DNA of 64,000 nucleotides, from positions 99,126,806 through 99,190,805 of the forward strand of contig CM069434.1 of assembly GCA_035610365.1 (NCBI GenBank), in the 5' to 3' direction. Position numbers and translations under genes: made by a program. Numbering within the stretch: the stretch's first letter is position 1; every line of letters begins with the position of its first letter. The DNA is from Aquatica leii. Lineage: Eukaryota; Arthropoda; Insecta; Coleoptera; Lampyridae. Under the pieces are notes generated by a model. The model ran no database searches, was not told where the DNA came from, and saw only the letters and a list, made by a program, of their open reading frames with translations. Positions 35,539 to 47,215 of the stretch are shown here, in pieces.

Positions 35539-36100
35539 ATGGTTTACACAATACCTAAACAGGTTGAACTTATTTCTCTTTATTTTGAAAACAATAAGGG
35601 GCGATAATGCGATTACAAATTTGTTTAACCAACGACATCTAGTAAAGTTCACGTCCAGAATATACGTATAAGTTTAGTTGCAAAATTTCAGCAAACAAGG
35701 TTGTTAATAAAACAAAACCAAACCTCCGGTAAGAAATGAAGTAATAGACAAAGTTGTTGTTAATCCTACATCGAGTATGAGACAAATGGCTGCTTAATCG
35801 GGTTTATTGAAAACCAGTGTTCAAAGAATTTTAAAACAACATAAATTTTATCCTTACAAATTTAGTCTGGTTCAAGAATTTAAGCAAGATGACGGATTAT
35901 TTCAAATCCAAATTTGCTTTTTGACATCTCCCTTCTGAACAAGTATTGGTTTTTTTTAATGAGACAGTTAATTGTCATAACTGTCGTTATTGGTGTGATT
36001 TGAATCTGGCGTCAATGCAAAATGTACACAGTCAAGAACAGCAAAAGTTAAATGCTTGGACCGGTATTTAAAGTAATAATATCGTTGAGTTTTTTTTCTG
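35539..36100 (+). pseudogene. Tc1/mariner-type transposase relic A
   Basis: Starts MVYTIPKQVELISLYFENN, an IS630-family N-terminus. After frameshifts come VVVNPTSSMRQMAA, then GLLKTSVQRILKQHKFYPYK, the second helix-turn-helix and its hinge. Then come VFFNETVNCHNCRYWCDLN and QQKLNAWTGI, the block around the first catalytic residue. The expected FSDE reads FFNE, so the first catalytic Asp is Asn. The C-terminal half is unrecognisable. It immediately follows the right end of the PIF/Harbinger element. Confidence 0.82.
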
Positions 36101-36786
36101 CCATAAAATTAATTCATTGTCGTATAAATCTACGAGCTATAACCCAAAATTACACTACTTTCAAGTGTTCCATCTGCTTTTAATTTATTTTTAAAAACGG
36201 TATTGCATGTAACAACAGCTTTATCTTTAAAGCGATCCACTATTTTCCATGTACCATTTTTAATTAGATCTTAAATTTCTTTAGTAATGGTTTTTACTCA
36301 TCATGCTGTTTTATCGTCAGTTATTGCTTTTCTCAATGTAAATGTTGAATTTTGTTTTTATTTTTTTTAATGTTTATTAACATTTGTTGTTTGTCTAATA
36401 TTATCAACTTTTTGCGACTCTCTTTGTCTAATCTAGCCAGACGTGGTCGTGTTGGTTTTTGATGTAAAATTTACATCTCTGACAACAAAATTTTTTTTTA
36501 CTCGGCAACTTTTAGATTTTTTCTACCATAATACCTTCTTTTAATGGAAGATAAAATTACTTAAATCCAATATTTTCTAATTCCAAGCTTTAAATCCGGA
36601 ATGACTACACAAACTAATTATTAGAAATGTGTTTCTCAAATAATTTGAAAAAATCACTGTTTGACTCAAAATCTATAATTGAATCTAGAATTTATCAAAA
36701 GACAACAAGCCGATGCAATCAATGATTTGTTTTTCCGATCTGACATTTAATTTTGCTGTGCGTATGTAGAATGTCTAGACGTTGAC

Positions 36787-36990
36787 AAATATTATTTGTT
36801 TTTAGTGCTGTCATCAATAAATGTGACAAGATGCAGAGCACGTCTTAATGGCTCTATTCTTAACGACATTAAAACATCAGAATGTGTAAGTTCTAATTTC
36901 CTTATACATTGTTTAGACTTTTTGGAAAACGGTAGAACAGTAGTTTTTTCCTTTGTAAGCATATTTGATCCAACAGCATTTTTTTGAACA
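36787..36990 (-). pseudogene. Ty1/Copia integrase fragment
   Basis: Minus strand: KTTVLPFSKKSKQCIRKLEL, then THSDVLMSLRIEPLRRALHL and VTFIDDSTKNK. This matches the Copia integrase start (K..R.PFp.s...r....lelvHSDv.GPm...S..G.rYfvtFIDDySR). The first catalytic Asp (HSD) is present. About 70 residues survive, fused by decay to the end of the neighbouring mariner relic. Confidence 0.82.
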
Positions 36991-36999
36991 TAAATTAAA

Positions 37000-38070
37000 A
37001 AAAATGTATTTATATGACTAAGACAATACAGTAATATCAGCATAATAACTTGTACACCATTTGCAGCAACGCAAGCCCGGCAACGTGTTTTAATATTAGA
37101 AGAGACACTTGCAAGAGCTGCCTGCTTGTCGTTTATATTTTTTGCTGCAACTACTATTCTAGCCACCAGTTAGAACTTGGTTTTTACTGGTGTTTTATAT
37201 ATAGAGGTATTCATTTGACACCAGAAAAAATCTAGGGGAGTTAAGTCGGCTCCGGGCTGTCCACGTAATAAAACATCCTCACTTAGTCCACTTATTTGTA
37301 TATTTTCTATTTAGTAGTGCTATGACTTCTCTGGATATGTAAGCCGGTACTCAATCATTTTGAAATCAAAGTTCTTGTCTGATGTTTAGCGGTAAGTCAT
37401 CAAGGAACTATGGTAGAATGTTATTTAAAAAATTAAAATAAGTTTGAGAGAATAAAAGGTTCAATAACGCACTCCGTTGCAATTCCAACTTATACTAAAA
37501 AACGTTGTTGATGCGCACCAATAAATTTTGCGTATGGTTTTCATCACACTACAGGTAGTTATTGTGAGAATGAAACACACCGTTTCTGGTAAAACAAGCT
37601 TCGTCTGTAAATAAAATAAACTTTTTCAAACGCTTCTGAAGGTTGCAACGTTCAAGCACCCAACGACAAAACAACACTCTGGGCTGGAAGTCTTCAGGTC
37701 CCAAAACAGTTTTTGTCTAGAAAATGGATGGAGATCTTGTTCCTTTAGAACTTGTTTAATTGTCACGTGATTTACAACTAATCTATTTTCTATTCCTCTT
37801 GTGGTTGCGAATGTTTCGTCTTCTATACTATTAAGCAAAGTTTTTTGAAATGCACAGGTTCGACGACATTTATTGAAATTAGGTAAAAATTTCTAAGCTT
37901 TGGCAGACGTCTACATAATCTTCTACAAAATGCGGCAACTTGGTTACTGGAAATTTAGATATCTTCTCTGCTAAATTTTATAAACTTTGTGCATTATGCC
38001 TTGCTTCTCTAAAAACCACAAGCATGTCATGACATTCAGCCTTTTGATAATTTATACACATTTTATACAC
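37000..38070 (-). pseudogene. Tc1/mariner-type transposase relic B, near full length
   Basis: Reads leftward from about 38,060 (QKAECHDMLVVFREARHNAQ). Then come TLLNSIEDETFATTRGIENR, VTIKQVLKEQDLHPFSRQ and RVLFCRWVLERCN. Next is FTDEACFTRNGVFHSHNNYL near 37,600 with the first catalytic Asp. Then LDDLPLNIRQEL, TWTARSRLNSPRFFL (the DxxD region, degraded) and the C-terminal ARIVVAAKNINDKQ with RCRACVAANG. Several stops and frameshifts break it. It is a different lineage from relic A, judged by the catalytic block. Confidence 0.85.
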
Positions 38071-38929
38071 AAATTATGCAAAATACGCACATAAATGATA
38101 AACGTACCAGAAACTTATCAGGATGAAGCAGTAAATAAAAATATGTTTTAAATAAAGGTATTTCTAAAGAACAAAATAAAAAACTATTTAAACTTGAACG
38201 TACAAACTAGAAAACACGTGCCTCAAAATTGAAGTTTGCGTTTATTATTTGGCTTTTGATTCATTCTTCAATAGCAGCAAGCCTTCTTTCTTTTAAATAG
38301 TTCTAAAAATTGTTAGACTGGTTTTCAAAATATATTGTTTTGATATTTTTAATCGGTTGCCATTTTGTTATTTTTATAAAATAGAAAATAATTGTAAATA
38401 CAAATACTTTAGAAAACTAAAAGCAAATGCTAAAAGTTTGTGTATCTTTTAAGTATTCTTTAAAATAAGGGAATAATGACAATTTTTCAAAAAACAAAAT
38501 AACTATGAACTGGAGCTCTAAATCCAAAATTTAAACTAAATTCTTTGTGCAAATCTAAATCAAAAATTGTATTGTTAAATATTTGTAATTATTAATTTGA
38601 TTACCTGTAGGGTTTGTAAATTACCAAATCTAAAACGTCTATATTTGCAATATATGTCATATGTATAAATTCAATTCTATTTTAATTTTATAAATTACAA
38701 AAATTTGCAATTATAATCTATTCTGTATAACGTTAGCGCATTACCGGAGATGCTATCGACTACCTTCAACCGTTCGACGGCGAAACGCCTGCTTTTTATC
38801 ATAGTTTCTAGTAAAACGCATGCGCGGCGTTGCTGGCGAACGATTATGCATCCAAATTCTCTTCTGGCGAATAAAGAATCACCAACGACTCGCCAGCGAA
38901 CCACTATAAATACGATTGTTAATGTTGAA

Positions 38930-39330
38930 GCTAACTATTAGGCAACAGATTTTTGTGTACAGCGTCTAGAATTTGTTCTTCTGGTTGTATTGCACGCCTT
39001 TGTTTTGGTCAACCAACATTATCGTTTCTTGTTATATACAAACTAATTTCTCGCAGTCGTTGATTTAGTTATCGAAATGTATTTCTTCTAGATTGTCTTC
39101 GGTTTAGAGAACGTATGCCATACTCGTTTGTGGCCGCGTTAACATTTCCATTGCAGAAACCGTACATCAGGTACATATCGGTATATTCATTAAATGTAAA
39201 TCCATTATGAATGAACAAAACAATAACAAAGAAAGCAAAAAACACAGAACTACAATAACTAATCCAAAGTACACAAAAAACCACAAAAAAAGCAAAGGTT
39301 ATATAAAAATGAAACAAAAAAGTCAAATTG
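38930..39330 (-). pseudogene. Tc1/mariner-type transposase relic C, N-terminal part
   Basis: Minus strand: FTFNEYTDMYLMYGFCNGNV, then NAATNEYGIRSLNRRQSRRN and TFR. After a stop come LNQRLREISLYITRND, PKQRRAIQPEEQILDAV. This is the N-terminal HTH region of an IS630-type transposase (FtneEYaDMh..YGfcnGNa.aA...Y..RfPnRR). Catalytic parts are missing; a GC-richer stretch at 38,695-38,905 follows but is not clearly related. The lineage differs from A and B in this region. Confidence 0.78.
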
Positions 39331-39349
39331 GATACCTAAATGTCAAATT

Positions 39350-40460
39350 TTGACAGATGATTATGATTGAAATCTTTTGACACCGCATTAGAATTTAGAA
39401 TAGAAAGTTTGTTTTACAACATTGCCAAATGTGTTTTTTGTATAAATACGTTAAAAAAGAAATGTTAAAAACAAACTTTAAAATAAAAAAAAAATCGTTA
39501 ACGAAACAAAAGTATTAAAATTCATTTATTATTCTTAATCGCAGGTATCTTTACCAATAGATATCGCGAAAGTATCACCTAATCGTATGAAGCATAATAC
39601 AATAATTTTACATTAGGATTTTCGATTTAGAATTGAACGAAGAATGTCGCAGCGTGTAGCATTTTTGTCAATTTATACACACCGTATATTGCTACGAATA
39701 GTGGCATATCAAAAACAATAAAACAATTATTCAGATCAGAGTGTTTGTATAAAAAATTATTTTGTGCAAATTGCTATAAAATGTTTATTTGAAAAAGCTT
39801 TTCAGCTAACTGTTATAAAATAATATTGATCCTAAAATGTAAAAAAACAACTACAAACACTTATAGTTTAAACTGTTTAAAGTTTAATCAATAAAGCAAA
39901 CTTTTTTAATTTTGTTAATTTAGTAACCAAAAATTACTGATATTATCTTTTAAAGTATTACAAAACTAATATATTAAAAAAAAATGTTATCTTAACAACT
40001 TAATCTAAAGAAACGCTAAATTTAAAACATTAAAGCCAGAAAATATATAGGTAATAGGTAAAAAACATGAAACTGTATTTATTGTTGCGATACAATACCA
40101 TTCTACTACCTAATCCTTCTAATGCACGAGAATTTTTGATATAAATTAGTTGCGTTCTTACAGAAAACAGTTCTAAAATTAGTTATTAATTTTTTACATT
40201 GTTAATGTAATGTTAATATAGTAATTCTGGTAAAAATTCAATTACAGAAATAAAAAAAAGTAATAAATTGATAGATAAATTTTAATATTTAGCATTTGAT
40301 AGCTACATTTATCAGAAATATTTTAGAAATGATCAACTGTAGTTTAGATTTGTAAATTATATATCAGAAAATGTTAATTTTAATTTAGACGAGTAAATTG
40401 TATTTTCTATTTGGTAAACTATTTTTGAGAAAGTGTTAATTGTAATTGAAAAATTAGAAA
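39350..40460. other. No gene recognised
   Basis: AT-rich, stop-dense sequence. No inverted ends, RNA genes or motif-bearing ORFs were found. Confidence 0.5.
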
Positions 40461-40462
40461 AC

Positions 40463-40850
40463 GATGTACCCACCATAACTCACGAACCAAAAGTCCTTGC
40501 AACTTGAAACTTCGTATTGAGCTGGCTTCTTATATTCTCTCGGTTCTATCAAAAGATGGGTCTGATAAAGAAACCGGAAGTGGGTGTATCCGCCATTTTT
40601 AACAGTTTTTCTTATATAATTTTGTACAAATGTAATGTATTCGAATTATTTTTAGTTTCTTATAAAGTTAATTGTTCCTAACAATTTATTCAACAAAATT
40701 TTTTTTCTAACTTTAACAGTTTATTAGATATTTGATTTATAATTTAAAGGGAATTGCAAATAAAATCCTAGGTTCGATTCCTGCCTACGGCGATTTTTTT
40801 TAGAAAAAAATTTCATATCAAGAGCAAGATACGTTAAAAAATAATTTTTT
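40463..40850 (+). repeat. Interspersed repeat A, copy 2, with tRNA-type B box
   Basis: Begins GATGTACCCACCATAACTC and carries GAGCTGGCTT, TCTCTCGGTTCTATC and TCTGATAAAGAAACCGGAAG, then TGGGTGTATCCGCCATTTTT. The tail near 40,771-40,781 holds GGTTCGATTCC, a perfect RNA polymerase III B-box consensus, followed by CTGCCTACGGCGA. No A box is evident. Copy 3 follows about 445 bases later in the same orientation and copy 1 lies inverted at 3040-3245. Possibly a SINE-related family. Confidence 0.7.
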
Positions 40851-40910
40851 TTTTATATCTTTTTGACTTGTTTATATACGGAATACTGCATATTATTTAA
40901 ATTATCATTG

Positions 40911-41100
40911 GATGTACCCACGATAACTCTCAAGCAAAAAGTCCTAGTAACTTGAAATTTAGTGTGGAGCTGGCTTTTCATATTCCCTCGGTTCTATAAA
41001 AAGATAGGTCTGATAAAGAAACCGGAAGTGGGTGTATCCGCCATTTTTAACAATTTTTCTTATATAATTTTGTACGTATGTAAATTATCGAAATTATTTT
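40911..41100 (+). repeat. Interspersed repeat A, copy 3
   Basis: Begins GATGTACCCACGATAACTC and follows copy 2 through CCGGAAGTGGGTGTATCCGC and TATATAATTTTGTACGTATG, then diverges. The B-box tail of copy 2 is not present here. The two copies could be a tandem duplication or independent insertions. Confidence 0.7.
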
Positions 41101-42092
41101 TATAGTTTGTTATACAGATTGTTACGTGGAAAAATTTCATAACGTAATACCCTGTATATTAGTTGAATTTTCTTTTACTGTCATTTTCCTATCAAGACGT
41201 TAAACTGACAACTACGTAAAATGATCGGTTGTGCGAAACCATTTAAGTATAGCTTGTTTCAAAGGACATCCACGTTAATGGAAATGAAATTATAATTTCA
41301 CTACGCCGTTAAAGTAATGTATCCATCACCGCATACGATATTTACATACGTTTTGTTAAGATTCTTTGGTAATTTCTTTCTTAATTTAATAGCCGTTCCG
41401 CCACGCTTTGGCCACATGTTTCGATTTAACAACGAACAATGAGGGATTTATTTTGATAAATATTTCACTAAAAGATTAGTATCCTTGAAGGCCTATTATC
41501 CGCACCAAAAACGAAGTCTCGACCAAAAGTCGCTGTTGCTGTTACTTTTTATACGTCAGTCGATTGCGATACCCACCTTTTAATAATTGCGAAGAACAGC
41601 ACTTGATACATCAGGTTCTTATATCTAATTTCATTTATTATTAACAATTTTGTAGATTCTTACCTTCGTGAGTTATTATGTTGACACGATTTGCTATTCA
41701 TAATCATTTTAGGCCTACTCAACGAGGAAAACGTTTTCTTCGGGCAAGTAGTAGATTGCGGGTAAGTTCTTTTTAATTATTTTGTCGCTGTCAAAAAAGG
41801 TCACTCACGAAATCTAACTTGTTTAACTTACGCAATTGTAATAGTAGTTTTAATACCATTTAGGTATTGTCAGTAACTAATTCTGTAATATCGCATGCTG
41901 TGAACCCTAGTTATATAATATGTAATTTCTTTGCTATCGATATCGTGAAGATTTATGTATTCTGTGTTGCCGATACTTCCGGCAGTTACTAATGAGAAAT
42001 TTCTAAGACTCGTTGCTAATAGCTTACATTATTTAATTAAAGTTTTTATACCTGTTTAATCTTTTTTTTATGGGAACATAACTTTCTCTTTT

Positions 42093-42460
42093 ATTGTGGT
42101 TACACGAAAATCAGGGTAACAAGGATTACGAATCTATAGTTCGTTACAAGCTTGGACCTTCGGTCCTGATCGAGACAGAAGCTTTACTTAGAAAAGATCT
42201 GGCGCCCTTTAAATATTATTTACTTGAACCTCCCCTATCTCCGCTTGTGTGAGTTGGCCGTGCAAGGTTTGTAAGACCTATAAGCTTGTAACAAGATGAT
42301 TCTTCCTAACAATTTATTAAAATAAAAAATATTATTAAATATTTAAATATTTATAAGATATTTTATTTAAAATTTAAAGTAACTTCCACAATATATATAT
42401 AGTCTAAATTCGAATCCTGACTGCGAAGATTTTTTAAAGAATAAATAAATAAATAAATTT
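42093..42460 (+). repeat. Interspersed repeat B copy 2, followed by a repeat A-like tail
   Basis: Bases 42,093-42,300 match the reverse complement of 6975-7205 (see blocks there). From about 42,300 the sequence (TTCCTAACAATTTATT, then AAATTCGAATCCTGACTGCG) resembles the tail of repeat A copy 2, including a degraded B box. Repeats A and B may therefore be parts of one larger composite element. Confidence 0.65.
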
Positions 42461-42547
42461 TGGTTTCTGAATAACATTTGTTGTTTGCATTTCTTAGAAT
42501 TTTTTATTAGTTTTTATTTAAAACGGCGGTGATTGTTACAAATTTCT

Positions 42548-42625
42548 AAAAGTGGCAGCGACGGGATTTGAGCCACCGACTTTTTATTCGTCAGTGTAAT
42601 GCAGCGAAATGAGAAACCTTCGAAG
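42548..42625 (-). repeat. tRNA-like sequence (SINE head or tRNA pseudogene)
   Basis: Minus strand: CATTACACTGACGAATAAAA, then AGTCGGTGGCTCAAATCCCG and TCGCTGCCA. The GGCTCAAATCC at 42,564-42,574 is a near-consensus B box inside a T-arm-like stem, and the segment ends CCA. The putative anticodon loop is too long and no intact acceptor or D arm can be drawn, so it is not a functional tRNA. Confidence 0.5.
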
Positions 42626-42629
42626 GACC

Positions 42630-44550
42630 TGTAACCGTCGATTACTATTTTACGTTGCTTTTTTAAATTTAACTTTTTCATCCGTCTTTGTGTTTATTTG
42701 GCATTTTTCTTTGTTCAATCATAATTTCAGTGGTAATTTATGTTCGCTTTCCGAAATATAATTGTAATTAAAGATATTTTAGCAGTTTGTTTATTTTAAG
42801 TTTATTTAAAAGTGATTTGTTTTAAGTGCATTCTCGGTGCAGTCGTACTCGGTTTCTTTGTGCGAGTTCGAACAAATAACGTTCAAATAAAGTCACTTTT
42901 ATAATTTATTAGACAGTTTAATCTTTACGACCGTAATATAAATTAATATTTAGTCAATATGGCGTTTTTACGCAGAAACAATCACCGTGGTCCAACACTA
43001 CGTTTGTGGCGTTATTTAATCTGTTTCCATCCTCTTTGCACTTCTTGTAAATATGGTTTCTCATGGAGTTTCAAACACAGCTATTGTGGAAATGGTAGTC
43101 AAATAAGTTGATACATAAGTGATTTCAGTGGAGGATGTTAAGATGAAATAACGTCACGGAAATAATATGCACAAAATGTGAACTTTTAGTGCAGTTAGTG
43201 CAGTTCTGTTTCTCCTAATTTGTAAAATCAACGGTTTTTAAAAGAAATTCACGCGCTTTCAGTTTTATTTTACGTAGTGTAGAACTGTGTTGGTCGGGTT
43301 GTACGATGCGGTTATATCTTTGCCTTGATGGCGGTTATTAAGAACCTTCCGACGGTATATAGTCTTCTGGGGGACACCCTTCAACGTTTCTTCCTGATTA
43401 CATCTGGCAATCCAGGATCCAACCACAAGTTCTTTCCTGGATTTATGACGACGACAATTTAAAGTATTTATTTTGTACCGATTACTTAAAGTTTGTGAAT
43501 TTTGTTTACGCGTTTAAGTGTCGAAAGCTTTGGTTTTTAAAAAATATGAGTGTTGCGAATTAACGATTTCATCAATAATGTAATTAATAAATGATTATTG
43601 TCCGTATTTGTCAAAACTATGTGACAAAATTTCGTTGTGTTAAAAATTTGTTTAAAGTTAACCGAAAAATTTATTATTAAAATTTTCATTCTGTTTTTAA
43701 AATAGATTAATAATTTACTTCATTTTGTATTTATTTAATGCGCACACGGCCGTGCTTTAGTTAAAATTTTCAATTGTTTTTTTTCATTATGATTATATTT
43801 TTTTTAGTTTCATTTCTTTAAAAATTTTTGTTTGTTTTGATACGATTATTCAATTTACTTTAATTTTTTTTAACTTTTATGTTTACATAAATTTTTTTAT
43901 ATTATGCGTTAATTTAAATAATTTCTTTTGTTTGTTCCATTTTCTTGCTTTGAGTAATTTTTGAAGACTTGTAAAGTAGAAAACTTATGTACGACATTGC
44001 AATTTTTCCGCAAGAATTAAGTTTGAAGATATTCCAATAAGTAATTGTATTAGAAGTCAATACAAACCTATACATATCACTTCAAAGTGGTTTTATGACA
44101 ATATAACCTTAAAAAAATATCTAGACATTTCTTCATCAGTCCTTATAGGAAAGTCGTGTGGGGACCACATCACTTTTTTTAAGTAGTTTTAAAATAAAGA
44201 AAGTCAAGGTTGTTGGTTTGTAGGGTTGTGATTGAGCGTATGTAAGTCTCATTTGGTAACAATTCACAATAAATTCCATTAGTTCATAGAGACTGAAGAG
44301 ATTTAAACGTACTGATTCCCTATTCTAGGTTTTTAGAGTTAACTATTTTTTTTTTGCTAAGCCTCAGTTCCTTTTGGGTGCCTGTTTGTTTGGTACTTCT
44401 AGGTCCTGGTGATTATGAACTTCAGTTAAAGATGAACCCGGGAAGTGTTTCTGCAGTAATTCCTGCAAAGTATCTCTAAGCGAGTCTGTAAACTTTTTGT
44501 TTTTGGTCAGCATAAAACCGATGTTTCTAATACAGTTGTTGCTTAGAGAT
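42630..44550. other. No gene recognised; possible retroelement leader near 43,300-43,460
   Basis: A 41-codon ORF starting at 42,959 (MAFLRRNNHRGPTLRLWRYL) has no assigned motif. Around 43,310-43,450 the sequence is GC-richer and includes GATTACATCTGGCAATCCAG, which has the look of an LTR end followed by a primer site, but I cannot match it to a tRNA or find a partner LTR. Confidence 0.35.
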
Positions 44551-44559
44551 TTTTGAAAG

Positions 44560-45260
44560 CGAGAACATCTAGATTTGTGAGGCTGCTTTTGTATTCATCC
44601 CAGTCTCGGCTCGTTTCAGCTCTGTTAAATACTTAAACGGTGCTCTTGCTTTGTCAAGCTCTCCGTTCTACTAAATTAAACTGTTCGTGCGTTGACTGTA
44701 ACTGTAAAACAGTTTATAGATCGACTAACTTTTTTGAAGAATTCCTAGTTGGTTTTCCGCGACTTTCTAAATTTTATTAGGAATTTCTAGTTCAATATTG
44801 AATCAAATGTATAAAGATAAAGAATTTTCATAAAATACATGCAACATTTTAATCACTTTGCTCGCTTTTGGTATAGCAAGCGTAAGGTCAGTAACTTTAT
44901 TGCGTAACACGGTTATAAACGTATGCGCATTTTCGGTACTTTTTAAAAACTAAATTAGATTCTTGAATAAATTCAAAAAATGTTTCTCCTCTTGGATTTG
45001 TGCTTGTGCCTCTGTCTTCCACATGACGTGGTGTTTATTGGCATCGTATCCATGAACCAGTGGTTTGTTGGTCCCGCTGTTAATCAGCTGCTGAATTTTC
45101 TCCGGCGGTGGTAATCCTGTCAATTGTAGCGCAAGTAACCGGATTTAATAATGAGCTTCCTTTTGTGGCTTTCTCTATTACAGACATTTTAACTGCCACT
45201 TAGTCTCTAGAACATAAATCCCACAACGGCATCAAATTTAATGCATTCTTTATAATGATG
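44560..45260 (-). pseudogene. Non-LTR retrotransposon endonuclease relic (Jockey/I-like)
   Basis: Minus strand, leftward: LINSGTNKPLVHGYDANKHH, then VMWK at about 45,085-45,015, matching the APE endonuclease block with the catalytic N and H (GcDANAHH.vWG). Next is STENAHTFITVLRNKVTDLT, then LAIPKASKVIKMLHVF at about 44,945-44,810, matching GN.PTFvt..R.evlDlTla...i....WhV. A trace of the following linker lies near 44,600 (RDWDEYKSSL). Stops and frameshifts are present. The RT of this element is not found on this strand. Confidence 0.75.
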
Positions 45261-45327
45261 CACATACGAAAGTTGTGCAAAAGTTGGGCTACTAACAGCC
45301 ATCTACCTGGGCAGTTCAATTCTTTTA

Positions 45328-45663
45328 TTACTTCCTTGGAGATCCATGGTGTACAAAAAAGGGTAACATCAATATGTCATATAAGCAATGAGGGCATGTG
45401 AGACTGCTTTCAAGTGATGTATATTTATCTAAACAATTTTCAGCATTAGATTTGCCGTCATTACGTTTTTTCTGGCTCTCGTAGACAAGACTTGTTGCAT
45501 CCGGTTCGTTGTTATCATTTTTGAAATCGACAAGCGCCCAAAAAGTAATTTTTATACAGCTAAGGTGCAGTTGGTTGACTAGTGTTTCTATCATTTTCTT
45601 GAACCTCTTGTCTATGTACAAGACGTATTGGCTTTCTTTAGAATCTGGTTTCGTGTTAACCAC
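45328..45663 (-). CDS. Unrecognised ORF upstream of the endonuclease relic
   Basis: A 111-codon minus-strand frame (MVNTKPDSKESQYVLYIDKR at its start; a CPHCLYD pair of cysteines near the end). It lies upstream of, and in the same direction as, the endonuclease relic, where an ORF1 end or endonuclease start would be expected. No motif confirms that, and the ORF may be chance. Confidence 0.25.
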   Translation of the reverse strand: MVNTKPDSKESQYVLYIDKRFKKMIETLVNQLHLSCIKITFWALVDFKNDNNEPDATSLVYESQKKRNDGKSNAENCLDKYTSLESSLTCPHCLYDILMLPFFVHHGSPRK

Positions 45664-45989
45664 CTGCCACGTCTCGGTACTGATGTTGTTTTGTGCTGAT
45701 ATTCTTCTTAGCAGAGAAGGCTGTTTCAGTACTGTTCAGACGACCTTAGTGAGGACCTTCTTGGACGCAAAAAAATCCTTAAGATAAATAACATCAATTT
45801 TTTTATCCTGGAACTAAATTTAGCTCATAGCAAAAGTTTGCAAAGAAGTTTATAGGATTCTCTTACCAGAGTTCTTTGCTATCCTACTATGCTCTAAGGT
45901 TTGTGACAGTGACAGATACATTCTCACAGAGCACGATGCAATCAAATCAATAGTTAGTTCCCTTTCCTCAGACGACGATCTATAAACGA

Positions 45990-47215
45990 CGATCCTAATA
46001 AACTTAAGTTAGATACCGATCTTTTGCAAATATTGAGTCCTGATATAACTGGGTCGTTACAAAAGAAGACATAGCGTTCCTAAAAGTAAAACTTCCGGAC
46101 CCGACGAAGTACACCGTAACGTATTAAGAACAGTAGTACAAGATTTCCTTTTTTCTACGTTCATCGACTAACTAACGGTTGTCTAGCTTGGTAAAAGTGT
46201 TCTCGCCAACTGTAATTTGTATCTTCCGATTACGCTACTTTTCGAAATTTGTAAACTATTAGAACGAGTATTGACAACATCCAATACGGTTTCGTTCCCG
46301 GCAAATTGATAACAGATGCCATTTATAAGCTAATGACGAAAGTATAGACAAACGTTTCTAAGTACAGAATATGTATTTTATAGAAATTTCAGGAGCGTTT
46401 AATAACATATGGTGATTATCAATAATTGAAGCTCTCGTCGTTAAAAGAGTACCTGCAGACGCCGTGCGCGTCATTTGTAGTTATTTATCGAGTCGCTCGA
46501 TCACTTATTCCACGCACGTTTCTGGCTTTTCCTACACAAAACGACTGACAAAAGGCTGCCCATAAAGATTGGTTTTTGGGCCGACCTTGTGCAAAGTAGT
46601 TGTGGATTTCTTACTGGAACGAGACTTACCTAACTCTCACATTTTTGCTTACGCAGACGATATCACTACCACAGTGCCCGCGAACAACACACGCGACTTA
46701 AAAGCAAAATCACGACAGTGTCTGACCATTATAACTCGCTGGGCTGTCAACAACATTTTTATTGTCTTAACTGACCAAATACATGGTTTTCCGTTTTTCA
46801 TTGAAAAGTAATCCCTCACTTCAATTTAACGGCATTTTAGTTCAAAACGTTTTCAAGTTTAGCTACTTAAGCCTTTTATTCGATCATAAACTGAGCTTTG
46901 TTAAACACTGTTCCTAAAGAGCTTTGAATTTGTTCTATAAGTATTCTCGCCGTAATTCGAATCTACATAGGAAATAATTAGTAACCATTTTCAACAGTGC
47001 AGTCATTTCTATGCTCAGATGTAGCGTAATATCTGGTACCACAGACTTCCCACAGATTTTTTCTGCGTTGTGGTACCTTCTATTGCAAGAAATTTACCGT
47101 TACAAAGTTTTTGTAAGAGCTGACACGTGTACATTCTTAGAGGAGCAAGTTTCAACCGCAGATTTTTTTTATTTTTGTCCGTCAAGCGTCATCTTAAGAC
47201 TTTGATGTTAAATGA
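45990..47215 (+). pseudogene. Non-LTR retrotransposon reverse transcriptase relic (R1-like)
   Basis: Plus strand: LPGPDEVHRNVLRTVVQDF at about 46,090, NIQYGFVPGKLITDAIYKLM at about 46,280, and ISGAFNNIW at 46,385. Then VKRVPADAVRVICSYLSSRS, TKGCP at 46,545, and HIFAYADDITTTVPANN at 46,638-46,690 with the catalytic YADD (46,650-46,661). Then FKFSYLSLLFDHKLSFVKHC at about 46,855. From 46,380 to 46,808 the frame is continuous except for two stops. The motif set is that of R1/Jockey-group RTs. It lies on the opposite strand from the endonuclease relic to its left, so the two are probably different elements. Confidence 0.83.

Noticed and set aside
40560-40585. CTGATAAAGAAAC in repeat A as a possible ribozyme core
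   Set aside because: No room for stem II between the CUGA and GAAAC words and no matching stem I; both copies share it only by descent.
42548-42625. Functional tRNA gene
   Set aside because: The B box and 3' CCA-like end are present, but the anticodon loop is oversized and the acceptor and D arms cannot be drawn. Listed as tRNA-like only.
46569-46811. Intact 80-residue RT protein
   Set aside because: It is one open stretch of a longer RT relic with stops on both sides; no independent gene.
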